Notes under the pieces: model-generated
Seen by the model: only the letters and a program-made list of their open reading frames with translations
Told to the model about the DNA's origin: nothing
The model's database searches: none
DNA from: Hippasteria phrygiana
Lineage: Eukaryota > Echinodermata > Asteroidea > Valvatida > Goniasteridae
Length of the DNA: 64,000 nt
NCBI GenBank assembly: GCA_037893225.1
Contig: JAZGUH010000356.1
Coordinates: 619,451-683,450 of the forward strand
Direction of reading: 5' to 3'
Position numbers and translations under genes: made by a program
Shown: piece by piece, positions 1 to 14,400 of the stretch
Layout: each line of letters opens with the position of its first letter
Position numbering within the stretch: the stretch's first letter is position 1

Positions 1-489
1 GTAAAAGCAAGTATATTGTACCCAAGTCAAACATATGTATGGAAATAAAAACAAATTCTATGCTCTTGAAAAAAAAATTGCCCTTAAATTAACAATGCTT
101 GCTTCAAATAAACGTTGAGCACATAGCATGTTTTTAACATATTTTTGACAAAAAAGAGATTTAGAATGAGAATAATAACATATTTTTATGGAAGTTTCCC
201 AATACAAGGCTAAAAGCCACTCTAGGTAAAGGGCTACAACAGAGGTGGTGGGGTTGGCCACATTTTAGGTTGCCAGCCCCACCACCCTTACGATTTTCCT
301 GGGTCCAGATCTAAATAGAGAATAAATCTTCAATAGACACCAAAGAGATGATCCCAGTTTTCTGACCAATAGACCCATGTAGGGTAACTTCCACCCTTTT
401 GTGAGATCAACTCACCTCCCCCTATGAATAATAAAAAAATAACAGTTGGTAAGAGCATAAAGAATTCAAAGATCGGAAAACCACGGGTG
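1..489. other. OSBPL-like intron or beyond, nothing recognised
   Basis: AT-rich sequence. No exon with homology or paired splice sites was found between here and 2349; the next OSBPL-like exon is expected at lower coordinates outside the window. Confidence 0.4.
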
Positions 490-727
490 ATGAGATTGGC
501 AAAAAATGCACAAAATCCACGAAAAATCCACGAGGACCCCCAGGTGAACATATAGTTTGTATTTGCCTAAAGGCACCCCTTTAAAACATCCACTTTTACA
601 GGTAAAAACACCTTTAGGACAACACCTCAGGAATTCCAGATTGCAAAAGAGATTCTTTCAAAATTCTGAAATCCCGACAAAAAAATCCTGAAATCAGGAA
701 AAATCTTGAAAAATCTCACCCCCGAAA
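490..727 (+). repeat. Dispersed repeat A, copy 1
   Basis: It shares AAATCCACGAGGACCCCC, TTTGCCTAAAGGCACCCCT, TTTAGGACAACACCTC and GAAATCAGGAAAAATC with 7905-8130 and 40075-40312. It ends AATCTCACCCC, a terminus also seen in the 53138-53404 element, so probably a non-autonomous DNA transposon. Confidence 0.7.
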
Positions 728-765
728 ACACAAACCAATAAACCATAGTTTAGATAAATGGGTTT

Positions 766-830
766 TTAACCCTAACTACCCAAAACCTGACTAACTCCAA
801 CGGCAGGTTGCATTTGATTTGGTACATGAG
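766..830 (+). repeat. Solo TTAA/CCCTAAC terminus
   Basis: TTAACCCTAACTACCC is followed by unique DNA; no matching right end with TTAA was found nearby. It is read as the left end of a TTAA-type element. Confidence 0.35.
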
Positions 831-1253
831 GGTATGATGAGACTTTTGGAAATGTTGGACTTTGCTGGGGTGCACGGGCGGGGTGTTCGGTGGGTGAATT
901 CATGGCCAGGCACTGGCAGAGTTTCTGGTCAGCCTTGATATACTGTTCTGTACAGTTTTGGCATGTTGAAGTTTGGCTGGTTTAGTTTCTAGTATAAGGT
1001 ATGTTGGAGTTTGGCAGGTTTAGTACAGAAGGTCACTGCATGTGACTCTACCTGTTGGACTTAACATAATCTGGTAAGGAGTTCCATAGATGGGCAGCAG
1101 CGTCTTGAAGGAATGAGAACCATAAGATTTACTTACAAATAATAACCTAGATAAGTATGTGGCCATTGTTAATTGACCTCGCCTTTGGCCTTGTCCATTA
1201 CCAGAGGCCAAGGTCATCCTGGGTAATTCAATCAATCCACAATACAATGGATA

Positions 1254-1707
1254 TGTTAATTCGGTTACAGGTACTGGATTCCATAATCTGGAACCGGTTC
1301 CTGACATCAGCGGTTGGGTACTCGGTTGGGCTGTGCCTCCGAACCGGGTACCTGAGTTCCCGACCGCTAATGCCAGGAACCGGTTCCAGATTATGGAATC
1401 GAGAACCTGTAACCGAATTAGCAGATTACTTAGTAATTTCTCAGCCAATGAAAAAAGTTTTGAATGTTGTTATTTGTGGGGAATTTTCAAAATGAAAAAC
1501 GGGGTACATGCAAAAACAACACACATTCATGACGCTTGCGAAAATGCTATTTACACCGTAAAGCTATAGAGCTCACTGTACACACTTGCATGTTGCTGCA
1601 TTGATAGACCTTACGAACAATATGAAGAGTAGTTTCCGAGATTTAATTTTGGGGTTTGACTTTCTTTAAGAGGTACCCACATTTTGTTTCCATCGTGTAC
1701 CTGATTC
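1254..1707. mobile_element. Degenerate copy of the 16263-16852 hAT-like MITE, rearranged
   Basis: It contains the same CAGGAACCGGTTCCAGATTATGG block as 16311 onward, but in two opposed copies (about 1256-1305 and 1374-1424) forming an inverted repeat, then the same body and the GGTACCC end. It abuts the Harbinger-like element at 1716. Confidence 0.65.
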
Positions 1708-1715
1708 CTATACCA

Positions 1716-2307
1716 GGGGCGGATTGCAATACTGCAGTCTTAGCCGGCTGGCTTAGCCTGTCCGTTATTAGCCGGCTATCGCTCTTAGACGGTCTTGGAT
1801 AAGACGCTAAACTCAGCCCATTGCAATAAGCCAGTCTTTACTAAGCCTACATGGAGTAATGATTTACGAACAAGCGCTCCATGGTTACCACGATACGGCA
1901 CACGGTGGCGCGCTTTGCAAAACATTAATATGTCAATTGCAAGATTGATCTGTATTTACGATACAACTCTGTGTCGTCATATTTATCCAACGGGTCCCAT
2001 CTATCCCGAAAAATCCTCTCTCGACGCAGTGGTCTTCTATGTAAATGATTAATAGCTGCCAACTGAAAAGCCATTCTTGGGAGCGAATCAAGAGTACAAA
2101 TATTTCAATATCAATTACATCTAATAGAAGAAAATCATGCCCAGCTGAACTTATAGACCGCCTTAGGCCAGCCCAATCTAGGCTTACTACAGTAAGACTG
2201 TCTAAACACTTACACCGTGTCATTGCAATGGTCTTACTTATAGACCGTCTGACAGCCAGAGCTCACGCGCACAGACAGCTTTGAGACCGCTGACTGCAAT
2301 TCGCCCC
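1716..2307 (-). mobile_element. Harbinger-like (PIF) deletion derivative
   Basis: The ends are GGGGCGGATTGCAAT and ATTGCAGTCAGCGGTC...GGGGC in inverted orientation. Read on the minus strand, it encodes a short fragment RERIFRDRWDPLDKYDDTEL followed by YRKYR, the conserved N-terminal region of Harbinger transposases; the catalytic domain is missing. A second copy lies in the opposite orientation at 18954-19431. The element stops 41 bp before an OSBPL-like exon. Confidence 0.7.
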
Positions 2308-2348
2308 GGGTTCGGATGCGCAGCCCTATTTCTCACTAGCTGCTTTAC

Positions 2349-2491
2349 CTTCGTCAAAGCTTCCTGCAGTATCGTGATCTGTCTGGACTGCGAGGCAGCA
2401 CCTCCCACACTGTTCTGCGATTCAATGACGTAGCGTAGTCTGTCGTGCTGCACGGACAATAGATGGAGTACTCTCTTCAGTATCCTATGAA
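2349..2491 (-). CDS. OSBPL6-like: OSBPL-like exon 9, coiled-coil linker (last exon in the window)
   Basis: 143 nt, phase 1 to 0. It encodes VHRILKRVLHLLSVQHDRLR and then ESQNSVGG and ITILQEALTK, aligning with IAHKVYFTLRSAFNIMSAEREKL of OSBPL3 without a gap. The acceptor must be TTGTTCAG ending at 2492; a TAG 7 bp further into the exon would create an immediate stop. Just below the donor (GTAAAG) a Harbinger-like element begins at 2307. Confidence 0.88.
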
Positions 2492-5400
2492 CTGAACAAA
2501 AAAATACATGCTGACTTAATCATGAATAACACGGTTTTGAGTGATAAGAATTCTACACCGAACAAGTCATGTATATGGAACAAGGTGTGGATTAATTATA
2601 ACAAGATATCTGCGCGATAAAAGAATGTCTGTCCATGTTATGAACATTATTGTTCGTTTCGTCTTAACCCCTTGAATATGGGCGTCGGCCATAGCCGCAG
2701 TATGAAAAAGACCACCTGGCCGGATGTCATCTATATGCGCATTTCTGCACTTACTCAATCCATTCATATTTCAACTGTATTGTTCTTGAATGGGAGTGTA
2801 AAGATGGAGCATTTTCAACCAAAAAAAATCATTCACATGAAAGGGGGCTCCAAGTGTGATGAATAGGACCACTCTATTCAGTGTGGTGCCTATTGTTTGT
2901 GTTTATGCTTGGCTGCACAGCCCGTACTTGGCATACCAGCCCCCCCATCAATAACAGCTGGACACAAGGGGTTAAAGATGAACCGGTAATTTCCTACATA
3001 TCCAGCGAGTCAGCCTATTTATTTTTCATTGCAATCTCGAATGATACAGGAATGTTCTTAAAACATTTGTAAAAAAGTGGCAAAAACAATCCCGACTTGA
3101 AATCCATTTCCCATGTCTCACTCCCAAAGTTATCAGTTGTAAACCCTTTTAGCTAAAATGATTTGTTTAATTTCACAAATTTCAGGCTGTCGACAAAAGC
3201 ATACAGGAATTCTTTTTCAAACCTTGATTGGCCATGTCCATGAAGTCATCTCTAGGGTTCGACTCCTCCGGAGGCTGCTTGGAGGAGGCCGTGGAATGGA
3301 TGATGTCATTGCTTGACAAGTTGCCTGGAACGACAGAAGATGAGCTGCTCGAACGCTGAAAGGAAAAACAAGTTTGCAGTTAAAGATAGTATACAACATT
3401 TGCAAACATCAAGAAACTAAACTACTGAAAAATTACATCTTCTTACTGAATTACTGCAAAATACCGTACCAGACTAAGTAAATAGACATCTCAAGCATCC
3501 TGTGAAATCATGGAACCTGGTGTGCTGCCGTTTTCAAGAAAGGTGCCGACAATCGTTGGAAATAGTCTAGTTCCCCGACCAGATAATTCCCTGACGTCTA
3601 TAAATTGCCCTGCGGTATGGTCAGGGAACTAGACTACTAGAACTAATTTTTTCTCTCTGTTTTCCTAGCATCTATGCACACAAAACGTTAAACAGGTCAG
3701 TGTTACAGTATTTGCTGGCCTGATATTGCCGGCCTTGCTCGCTGCAAGCGGGTCGCCGACAGATATTTGCAGCCTCGCTCGAGTGCGTGTTTATCAGCCT
3801 TCTTTTCGGAATACCGCAAAACGTTTGCGTGTATAATATAACATGTCATCTGACGCGAACTGGTTAACAGCAACAAGCTTGAGGTACATGAATGACGGTC
3901 AAGTCCTCATACCTATGCAGGCAAAAAAGTATTAAAAAAAACAAACAAACAGCATTTAGAGCATGCAATTACCCTTACATCCCCTACAGAGGGATCGGTT
4001 GATGACTTCTTGGTTTTTCCCTTCCGTAGGGATAACTTCCCTTTGGACCTCTTCTGACCAGCGATGTCGTCAACCTAATGTATTCAGACACACACAATCT
4101 CAGGGTAAGCTTAATTAATAAGTGATTTTCAGAAGAAAAAAAAAGACGATAATACTACATGCTAATACACAAAGGGGCAACTCCAACAATTTGCACATGT
4201 TAGTGTTACGTATGAAAAATTCAGTAAGTAAAGACAGTCATTGATTTCAGTGTTTTTTAACTAATGTCGGGCATCTTTAATCTCTTGTTAATACAGACGA
4301 TGGCCATCGACGTGATTTGAAAAAGACAATCTGGCCGGTTGTCAACTATACGCACATTCTAACGCGTACTCAATCCATTCCTGTATATTGTTCTTGAATG
4401 GGAGTGTAATGAATAGATGGAGCTTTTTCAAACAAAGCTTCCATTCACAAAAAAAGGCGGGCCTCCAAGTGCGATGAATGGGATCACTCTATTCAGTGTG
4501 GTGCCTATTGTTTGCATTTACGCTTGGCTGCACAGCCCGTTCTTGACATACCGGCCCCTATCAGTAACAGCGGGACACAAGGCGTTGAGGAGAATGCGCA
4601 TTAGCATTTATATGTTATTAGTCCTCGGAATGATTATTCAGTTATGAAAACATGCCTTTACATAGGACTGCAAAAGGAGCTTTTCTTGGACTTGCAGAAA
4701 GGACAACACACAAAACACAAGGCTTAGAAATTGCATATTATCTTCATGTAATTTTAAGTCTGGTGAAATGTCAATATTATTTGTCCAATGCAGTTACCTT
4801 AAACCTTCGAGCTAGTGACATATTGTCCAAGTTAGGCAATGTTGACTGCCACTAGTTCTTTGATAGGAGACCTAATTGTGTAGTCAACAGGAATCACGGC
4901 ATTCTAGTGTCTGTGTACTTGATGGGGCTGCCTGGCCTAGCAATGCTTATCCTGGGTGAGCAGTATGTGCACGAACAAATCTTGTGCGTCAAATTTCAAG
5001 CCTTGAGGACCATTAGCGTATAATGAACATAAGCAGTTTAAAACTTAACACGCACAAAACCACGGCGTGAATTATGTACTGGTGATGCACCCCTAGAATG
5101 GACGCACAATTTTTCTTGTTCGTGTATTAAATTGCATGCAATGTTGCCCACCAAGTACTACAACGAATATGGCAAGGTGCCCAAGATGTACATGGAACCC
5201 ATAGGGCACAACAGCCCCTGTCTGCCCCATCATGCACGTAAAACAGCCCACGACTGATGGACTTGCAACCATCAAGGGGTCCTCAGACCAAAGATGGTAC
5301 ACTGACAGATGGAATTTTAATACCATTATCCACAGCCCACCTATCCCTGTTGCATGGTTCCCACAGATATATCTCAATTTCCATGACTTTTCCTTGACTT

Positions 5401-8400
5401 GCCACAGGAAAAAAATAGGTTTTTTTATGACCAATTCTTATGCTAATTTTTACATGTTAAGTCTATTTACAATACACTGATCATGTGTATTGGTTGTGTG
5501 CGATTCCATCACTTTTCCTTAAGATATACATTTTCCATGACTCCTTTGTAAAATAACGAAATTCCATGACTTTCCATGATACTTTAAATTCCGGGATTTT
5601 CCATGACTATGGGAACCCTGCTATTGACACCCTACCTCCGGTTCCATAGTGCCATATGGGAATGGTAACTCCTGGTTCAATAAATCCTGGATAATGTTGG
5701 ACAGGGTCACAATGCTATTCTCGGCTTCCGTCAGCTCTGTCAACAAACAAAACAAGACAAGACATTCTCAATTATTCATATTTTGAAAGTAGCAGATACA
5801 ACTCCAGATATAAACGTCCACAGACATGTGATCTGCCAAACAAAAGGAAACTTAACAGGATTACTCTGAATTGAACATTGATAATGTTGATACTCCTGCA
5901 GCCGATTTCACGAAACCATGCGCAGCTTATGCCATTTCGTAGGCCTTGCGATCCATTTCACAAAACAGTGCGTAGCTGTGCAATGTTTTATTTGTTTTAT
6001 ACATTGCGGATAAGGCTGAATGCTGCTTTTACAACGACTGTTTTAGTACAACAATAAAAAGTACATGGAACAGTCTTGAAATTGAACTGTGGGGCGGCAT
6101 TTTGAAACTTTTCACTTATTTAAAAACTTTGTGAATTTAATAAATGATTTGACCAATTAACGGCTCTACTATGCTCACGCTCAGCTAGCTAAGTCATCAT
6201 TTCGGTGTTTGTGCGGACAACTTAAGCCACCTAAAATGAGTGCGTAAGTTGTGATGCAAGTCAGCAACTTACACACTGCGTATCTTTCGTGAAATCAATT
6301 TTAAAAATGTCACAGATGTTGCACAACTTACGCAATAAATTGTGGCGTAAATAGAGTTACGCAATTGCGCAGGTTTTCGTGAAATCGGCTGCAGATTCAG
6401 CTCTCTGCGTTCAAAATTTAGAAATGCAAAATGTACACGTGAATGCGACTGCAAATTCTTTTCACAAAATGTTGCATTCCCATTCACAGTGTTAAGTTTT
6501 AATTGCAATGTACTGTACATCTAGCACTATCCGGTCACATGGGTAAAAACGGTCTATAAATCAATGTGACTGATTCATTTTCAGAGTTACGCTGACCTTT
6601 GGAGCATTTGTCGAGCTCGCTGATCTCCGTCTTCCAGCTCCCCGAGGCCTGGGAAGTCAGCGGGTTCGGCAGCCGGTACTTGGACATCTGCTTGCGCAGG
6701 CTGAGCCGTCGGCGCTCCAAGGTCATGGCCTTTAGGGTGATCTCGCTGGTGGGGCTGGCAGCGGGGTGGGCCGGCCCGTCACCCAGGATCTCCTCCGCTA
6801 GTTGCACCTGCTTACGGTAGCCCTGGTGGAGCTGTAGGTGATGGCGCCAGGCTAGGAACTCTTCATGGGAGGTGGCCTAAAAAGGGAATGCAAATTGTGG
6901 AGAGAGTTCGACAGTAATCAGCAGTAGACTAGTTTGTGTGTAAAATTAAGTACAGCTATTTGCACAGTTATACTGATTTAATGGGTTATTATTAAGGGAA
7001 TAAATATGTGCTGGGCCGGTTTGAAACTTATGTTTAAAACTGCCCTGGGGCCTAGGCGCTTGATAATGACCCGAGCCGAAGGGGAGGGTCATTATCAGCG
7101 TCCAGGCCCCAAGTATAAACGCGGTGTTTGTCACAAATTGCTTGTCTCCACTCAGGAGTAAATGGGTACCTGTGATTGGCAGAAATTGGTTGAGTTTTTG
7201 ATTAGCCCATGTGTGCTTAACATGTATCCGGACCTGCAAATAAGCCAGTTCGGTATTTCAACTGCGCATGTGCACAATGACATTTTATCCCGAATGACCC
7301 GCGTGACCTAACGCGCACGTGTGAATGCAAAAGGTGGTCGCACAACGCACACAGGTTAAATTCAATCAGAATGGGCGTTCGCATAACACGAGGTGAAATT
7401 ACGTCGGCAATTTTATCCCGAACAACCTTTGACCTTTGAGATACCGCACTGGCTTATTCCCCAGGGAGCTGATGAGCTTTCAGGAATGATTTATAGGCCT
7501 GATGAGCAGGGGTAATAATGTAACGCATTGAGCACCATGATCTTGTTGAATATGTGCACTAAAGAAATCTAAATGATTATTTTCTTTTTTGGGGGGGGGG
7601 GGGGGGGGACAATCCGTTATTTTGGTGACAATGCTTAAAATCGTCCCAATCTGATGTCGGATTGGAGACTAGCTTGGCTACCTTGACGTGATAGAGAAAC
7701 TCCTCTGTATCAATGTCAATCCTCCTGGCTTTCCGATCCTCTTCCTTCTCTGTGGAGATGCATGCTGACAGCACGTCAATGGTACCATGGATCTTGCCTT
7801 TCATCAGCTGAAACATGGAGTGTATGACATGAGGACTCAATATCAAAGTATCATTTTAAGTGGGGGAGAGGCGAGTTGAATTCATTCATATATAAGAAAT
7901 CATATGTAAGAATCCACGAAAAATCCACACGGACCCCAAATCAATATATAGTTTGTATTTGCCTGAAGGCACCCCTTAAAATATCCGTTTTTATTGGTCT
8001 ATTTTATATCCACTTTTACAGGTAAAAACACCTTTAGGACAACACCTCCAGAATTCAAAATTGCAAAATTCTGAAATCCCGAAAAAGAACTCCTGAAATC
8101 AGGAAAAATCCTGACAAATCTCCCCAGTGAAGAATAAGTAATAAATCACGAAAACGTTTTTTAAATATCTCATATCTAATTGGGCGCAGCCAACAGACAC
8201 TAAAACTTCCTTTTAGAAGGAAGCAGGATTCCGCTATTTTAAGGAGTCGACTCCTCTAAAACACGAAATCACTATTCCCATTTCGATGTTGGAGTCAAAT
8301 AGATTCTACTGACGAGGCCTTGAAAGGGAAAACGATGTTCACAGGAGTCCCAAGTACAGGAACTATACCAAAAACAGTGTGCCAGTTTGATGCTAAATCT

Positions 8401-11400
8401 ATTGAATGTCATCCGATCCCCTGAGGAAACTCAGACACTCGAATTTGAATTGCCAAGTTTTTAGCCCGATTACAGAATTGTTTGTGAAGAAGTGGCCTTG
8501 AGCAATACAAATCTCAAAATTAAGTGCAGCATTAATGTACATAACAAGTACACACATTATTTAGCCTTTGGGAAAGTTTATCATTAATTCTTAATGACTC
8601 ACCTCTCCACAATTCTTGCCGTATGTCAGCATTCCTTTCTCCAAGACAAAATACCTCTGAAAAAAAAAAAAAACGTTAATCTTAATTGGCATAACAAGCA
8701 GCTTAAAAATCAGTTCCCCACTTTGATCATAATCATATGGGAAAAAAAAAAGAGGAACAAATCAGCACACATACATGTATTCCGGAGGTCGCAGGTTCGA
8801 ATCCCGCTCCTGCCAGTTTCTTTGTTCACTTTGAAAATGTATTCAAATTTACCTAGTCAGTTTCCCTTGTGGATTGTTTGACGAATTATAAGTTAAAAAG
8901 TTATATCCTCATTGAGTGATCCCCACAATGTCGCTTCCCAGGTTGTATCGTAAAATTGGGTGTGATCCCTGGCTATACGGCATTCTGGGTTTATGACTTC
9001 TGACTAGCTCCCACCCGAACAAACTAGGGCTGTTCATTTTCGAATAATTTAGTATTCGATATTCGAAACTAGATTTGACCGAATATTTGAATATTCGATA
9101 CTCGCCGATCAAGTTTTTCAGTGCATGCCGCACCGGTAAAAAAAAATTGTACGTAAAAGCACGCCGGTGTTTTACATATGGCGATTGATATTATGGACCG
9201 TTCAAACGGCATTTTTTGGCATGCCCCTGTTGTATCAAGGGTTTTACGGACGGGAACAATAAACCTCCATCCACTAAAAGTTGCGATTGACAAAAATGCG
9301 GCATTTGACACTGCTAAGCGCCATAACTTTTCTATTAAAATAGCATCAGAGTCGTATCTGTATGTGCATATATATCTTTTCAAATATTCGAACTGGTAAA
9401 ATGGTATTCATATATTCGCTTGACGATCGAATATCGAATATTCGATATATTTGGGATGCCCTAGAACACTGACAATTTGGGAGACCGCCAACTTAGGGCA
9501 AGATAGCTCAGTTGGTAGAGCGCCGGTACGGTATTCCAGAGGTCGCAGGTTCGAATCCCGCTCCTGCCAGTTTCTTTGTTCACTTTGAAAAACAATTTAA
9601 CTTAATTGACACAATTTAATCTCTTTTGTGAAGAGATCAGATTATCTCGTCTTGTTTCAGTGTAAGGGGCTGGTTCTTCCACACTTTCCTCTGTAGCCCA
9701 CACCTCGAGTGGCCCTTGGCCTTGTGATGGGTGATTTGCATAAAAAACAATGAAAAACAAAAACCTTCAAAAATATGTTAATGGAAAATAAACTGCATTT
9801 TCAATTGGAAAACTACAAAAGTCATCAAATAACCATGGTCGCTTTTTTCATTATTTACAATGTATTACACTTAAAACTACAGGTATATAAAGAACATCAG
9901 GGCCAACCAGTCCTCAAAATGGTTGTTGTGAATGCTTAAATGTAGTATACACCATTTGCATTTGCTGTAATTTTCAGAATTAAATTGCCTGCTGACAATC
10001 GTTGGGAAAACGATATAAATTTCCACTTTTCTTGAAAACGACAGCACGCCAGGTCTCATGATTTCACAGGATGCTTGCGACTGCCATTTACTTACAGTCT
10101 AGTATGGTATTTCGTAATAATTCAGTAGTTTTGTTTTTGATGTTTGCAAATGTTGTATACTACGTTTAAGAAACGCAACAGATTGGACTTTGGAATAGAA
10201 CAGAAGCCTTTGATCTGCCAGCTGTCCATACATTTATGCAGAGGTGTAATCAAATCACCCACAAGTCAATCACAAGTCAGATCGCAAGTCAACCACAAAT
10301 CAAATCACAAGTCAGCTCACTCAATTTAGGAGTTAATAGGGATGAACAATGACAAAGGAATACCTTTGTCACAGTTTATTTGAGCAGGCGGTGACTTGAC
10401 TTGAGACTTAGGACTTGTGATTGATCTCGATGACTAGGGCCGTCCCGAATATTCGATCATCAACCGAATATTCGAATACCTTTTTGCCGGGTCGAATATT
10501 CGAAATATATGCATTAGCAGATGACTATGATGCTATTTTAGTAGAAAAGTTACTGCACTTAGTTTTTTGTGGACGAAAACTTTTTGTGGACGGAGGTTTA
10601 TTATTCCCGTCCGTAAAACTCTTGACATTTAAAAAAATACTTACTTCAAAACGCAGGCTGCAGTTTGGTTTTCACGTTATACATACCCACAATAGATCTT
10701 GACACAAAAGAGGCATGCAAACAATTTTGATCAAGCAGTCTGTAAAATCGATCGCCGCAGGTAAGACACTGGCATGCTTTGCGTGCAACTTTTTACCGGC
10801 GTGCTTTGCGTGCAACTTTTTACCAGCGCGACATGCAGTTGTAGCTGATGCGTGAAAAACTTGATTGGTGAGTATCGAATATTCGATAAAAACCAGTTTC
10901 AAATAATCGAATACTAAAACATTCGAAAATTCACAGCCCTAATATGCACACGTACAATGTACATGTGTGGTGTCAAATTGGCCTGCACTGTTTACATCCT
11001 AGACATGGGCCACCACTATGCTTTGTGTACCTTGTGCCATCCTTTCATTGGACGTTTCCTGCGTTTCAGCAGGTACCCTTCAATCTTGCCTGGCTCCCTT
11101 TCCACAGCCTGGCCAATCTTCTGAAAGTCCAACGGCAGCAGCTTGGGCGACTTCTTGTCCGGTTCGTCTGCCACGCCAGTGCCTATGGACGAGGCCAGGC
11201 TACCCGTCATTATCACGGCTTCGGATATCGGCTCCTGGGAATTTCCAGAGCAAAGAAAAAAAAAGAACAAAACTAATTTCCATAATACTCACGACACTAG
11301 TGATAAAACATCTCAAGATATGGAGCTCTTAGAGAAACTAATTATACACATGAACTGTTGCAGAGTGCATTAATTACTCATGCAAATGGTTCGCATGATG

Positions 11401-14400
11401 CATTACTGTTTTTACAAGAAATATCCAGGGACACTTTGTCTCAGAAAAGGGAATGTTTAATAAGCAGTTGACGTGCATCACTGAGAGCATCAACTCCTAA
11501 ATGGGTCTTTCCACACTAACGGTTACAAAAGTGATTTTTATACAAGGACAGGAACAGATGTACATCAAGTAATTTGCAATGTTTTATCTTTCTCTACTTT
11601 CCATATTTTTGTATAAGGACCTGCCAAATATTTGGATGAATTTCTTAGTATTCAAGAAATCACTGAGGATCATCTTCAAGATGTATGTTACTCATATATT
11701 TTATATATGCAGTAAAATCGTGATAACTCAAACTCGGATAACTCGAATCTCCGCTTATCTCGAAGCTTATGTACATTCCCGGCAAAAGAATAGGATATTG
11801 ACTCTTGTAACTCGAATTGCTGGCACCGTTGAATCCGTTTAAAGGTAGTGTACATGATTGGTTCGTGCCCATGAAAAGGAAAATATAGACAAGCCCTGGA
11901 CATGCTGGAAATAGAAAGCTGCATGTACATAAATCACAAGCAATTTGAAGTATTATACAGGGATGCCAGTAGGTCTTGGCTGCAGGGCCGGGAAAAAAAT
12001 GCGTATCCGGAATCTGGGCCACGCTACAATTACATACATGTATGCGTATACCTACATGTACATTGTACAATAAACTTTGCCAAATTTTTCGGACGCCGCC
12101 TTCTGCTTTATTTTGATGAAGTGCTCGATTTATTTTTCCAACGAGAATGTTTCCAAAGCGAACGTAAATCTAACATACAACAATGAACAGTACTAGTATA
12201 CGAAATCACATCGTAGATGTTCAATACACTATGCATAATCATTTCAACTTCCATTTTGTCAAACGATCCCCGCTGTTGTTATTCCGCCATGTTGTATACA
12301 CGCTGCACATGCGGTACGCACGCTTCCGAAACAATTTGATGCACGAACATAACTGGTTCCCTACTTTGACTGCGTAAAGTGAATACAAGTTGCATGGGAA
12401 TCAACAAAATCAGCAATCTCTGTGGAACTAAACTTGACCAAGTCGTCGATTGATTGCATTTTGTTCTGCACGCGCATTGTGTGTACGCACCAGTGGTACG
12501 CAACGTACACAAAAATTGTGACCATTCCTCACAGACTGAAATTTACCAGTTACGTGTACATAGTATGTAAGTCTAGTGTCCGCTGCATAGTGCCGGCCCC
12601 GCGCTACATCATGTACATGTATAAATCAAATCGTTGTACGCGTGTATTGCGGCATGAAGGTAGGAAAGTGCTGCATGCATGGTCTTACGGAAATTTGTAT
12701 TAATATTGTCGTCCTGGCATGCCTGGCCCACAAATGCCAAGGCCGGAGGTTTTTCCAAAAAATATGAAAAAGCCGGAATTCCGGCAATTGCCGGAAGTCT
12801 GGTATACCTGATTATAAGTTTCCAAACACTGCTTATTGGGACAGTCGACCTTTGTGTCAGATCTTGAGTCATTTTTGCTTTTTATTTACATTTGATACAC
12901 ATTTAATGAATAAATACATGTATGTATGTGGTACATGTACAATGTACATGTATTGATAATTTCACAACTGATGTTTTCTTTAACCCTCCTATACAGCCTA
13001 TCAAAAACTCTAATTATAAATACCAACTCTCACAGTTTGTGCGTGTTTCAATATGTCACTTGATAGGTTTTGATCTATAGCATATAGCTGGGTCCAGTTT
13101 GGCCCGGATAGAACACAGGAGGATAATTAATATGAAAGCTTGCACATTTGCATGCAAAGCTTATGTGCATACACAATGTGTGTATGCACACATATTTAAT
13201 ATGCATAACATTAGGACACTGAAAGAGACAGCACACTGCCAAAAATGATTTTCTTAATTTCTTAATATAAGAAAATATTTCTTATTTCAAGAAAAAATGT
13301 CTTGTCTCACTCCCTAGACAACTTTTCTAGGGAGTGAGACAAGAAAAGTTGTCTTGAAATAAGATAATTTTCTCATTTTAAGAAAACCATTTTTGGCAGT
13401 GCAGCATGCTACACGTGTAAACAAACTCACCATCATGCAGTTAACACCAATGATGTTTCCCATACAACACAAGACAAATATTTGTGTGCTTCTCAGGTAA
13501 TAATAAGGCCCTGAATATGCAATGCCCAATCCATTTACATCCAGTACATGTACAGTCTGCGAATGTGACAATCCTGATTGATTTATTATATTTAGCTAGT
13601 CTCTAACTGATGCCTTACCCTCCAAATAGTGCAATTGCACGTGTCCCAACAAGATATAAACTGCTCGTTAGTCGTACATGTACATGTACATGTACATGCA
13701 GCCTTGTGATTGTGATTGGCTAGCCTGATTCTATGTACTTTGCTATGGGAGCTGAAAGACTGGTTCTCAGATTTTTTTTCTTTAAAAGAAAATCCTCCAA
13801 ACCACAAATTAGAAAAAGAGCAATATACATGTACAATGTATGTTAAGTTTACTCGAAACTGTTTTTAACACTGAGAAAATTTGTCAATTTTTTTTTTAAT
13901 ACTAAAAACCAAAAATAGTCAGTTTAAAAATCGAACTTCATGCAAGTGATCCAAAATCAGACATTTTTCATTTTACTGCTTAGACACCCGAGCAGCGGGA
14001 CTAAATCGGTTTAACTTACACTACACACTGGAGGAACTACATGTACATGTATATTCACAAGCAAATATTAGCCAACAAGGCTAGGGCAGTCACAATAAGC
14101 ACGAAACTTGATAGGCTGGTGATCCCACTTGTACAGGAGCAATATAGGTACAAACATAATATTTTATGTACAATGTACAATGTAGGCTGAACCGTGGGGC
14201 AATATGTACATGTTCGTGTACATGTATATCTAATCCAAAAACTAATCCTTGTGGATTGTGTGACGAACCAAAAACTAAGTGACAGCTCATAGATTTATTA
14301 GTGATCTAATACTGTGTCAATATTAATCCTGCTAAATTATGTGCAGGCATATTTGAAAAGGTGTTATGTTGCTAGTATGCAGCCTGGTACAGTACATCAT

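Noticed and set aside
1020..1569. Overlapping frames of 78-142 codons on both strands
   Set aside because: They arise from the inverted, GGAACCGGTTCC-rich arms of a degenerate MITE; the same peptides occur in opposite frames.
2485..2487. TAG at 2485-2487 as acceptor for the last OSBPL-like exon
   Set aside because: It gives the wrong phase and an immediate stop. The CAG at 2492-2494 keeps the frame and restores alignment with OSBPL3/6.
9497..9569. Functional tRNA gene
   Set aside because: The anticodon loop lacks the usual U33, one acceptor pair is broken, and several diverged copies with the same flanks exist; it is part of a dispersed repeat.
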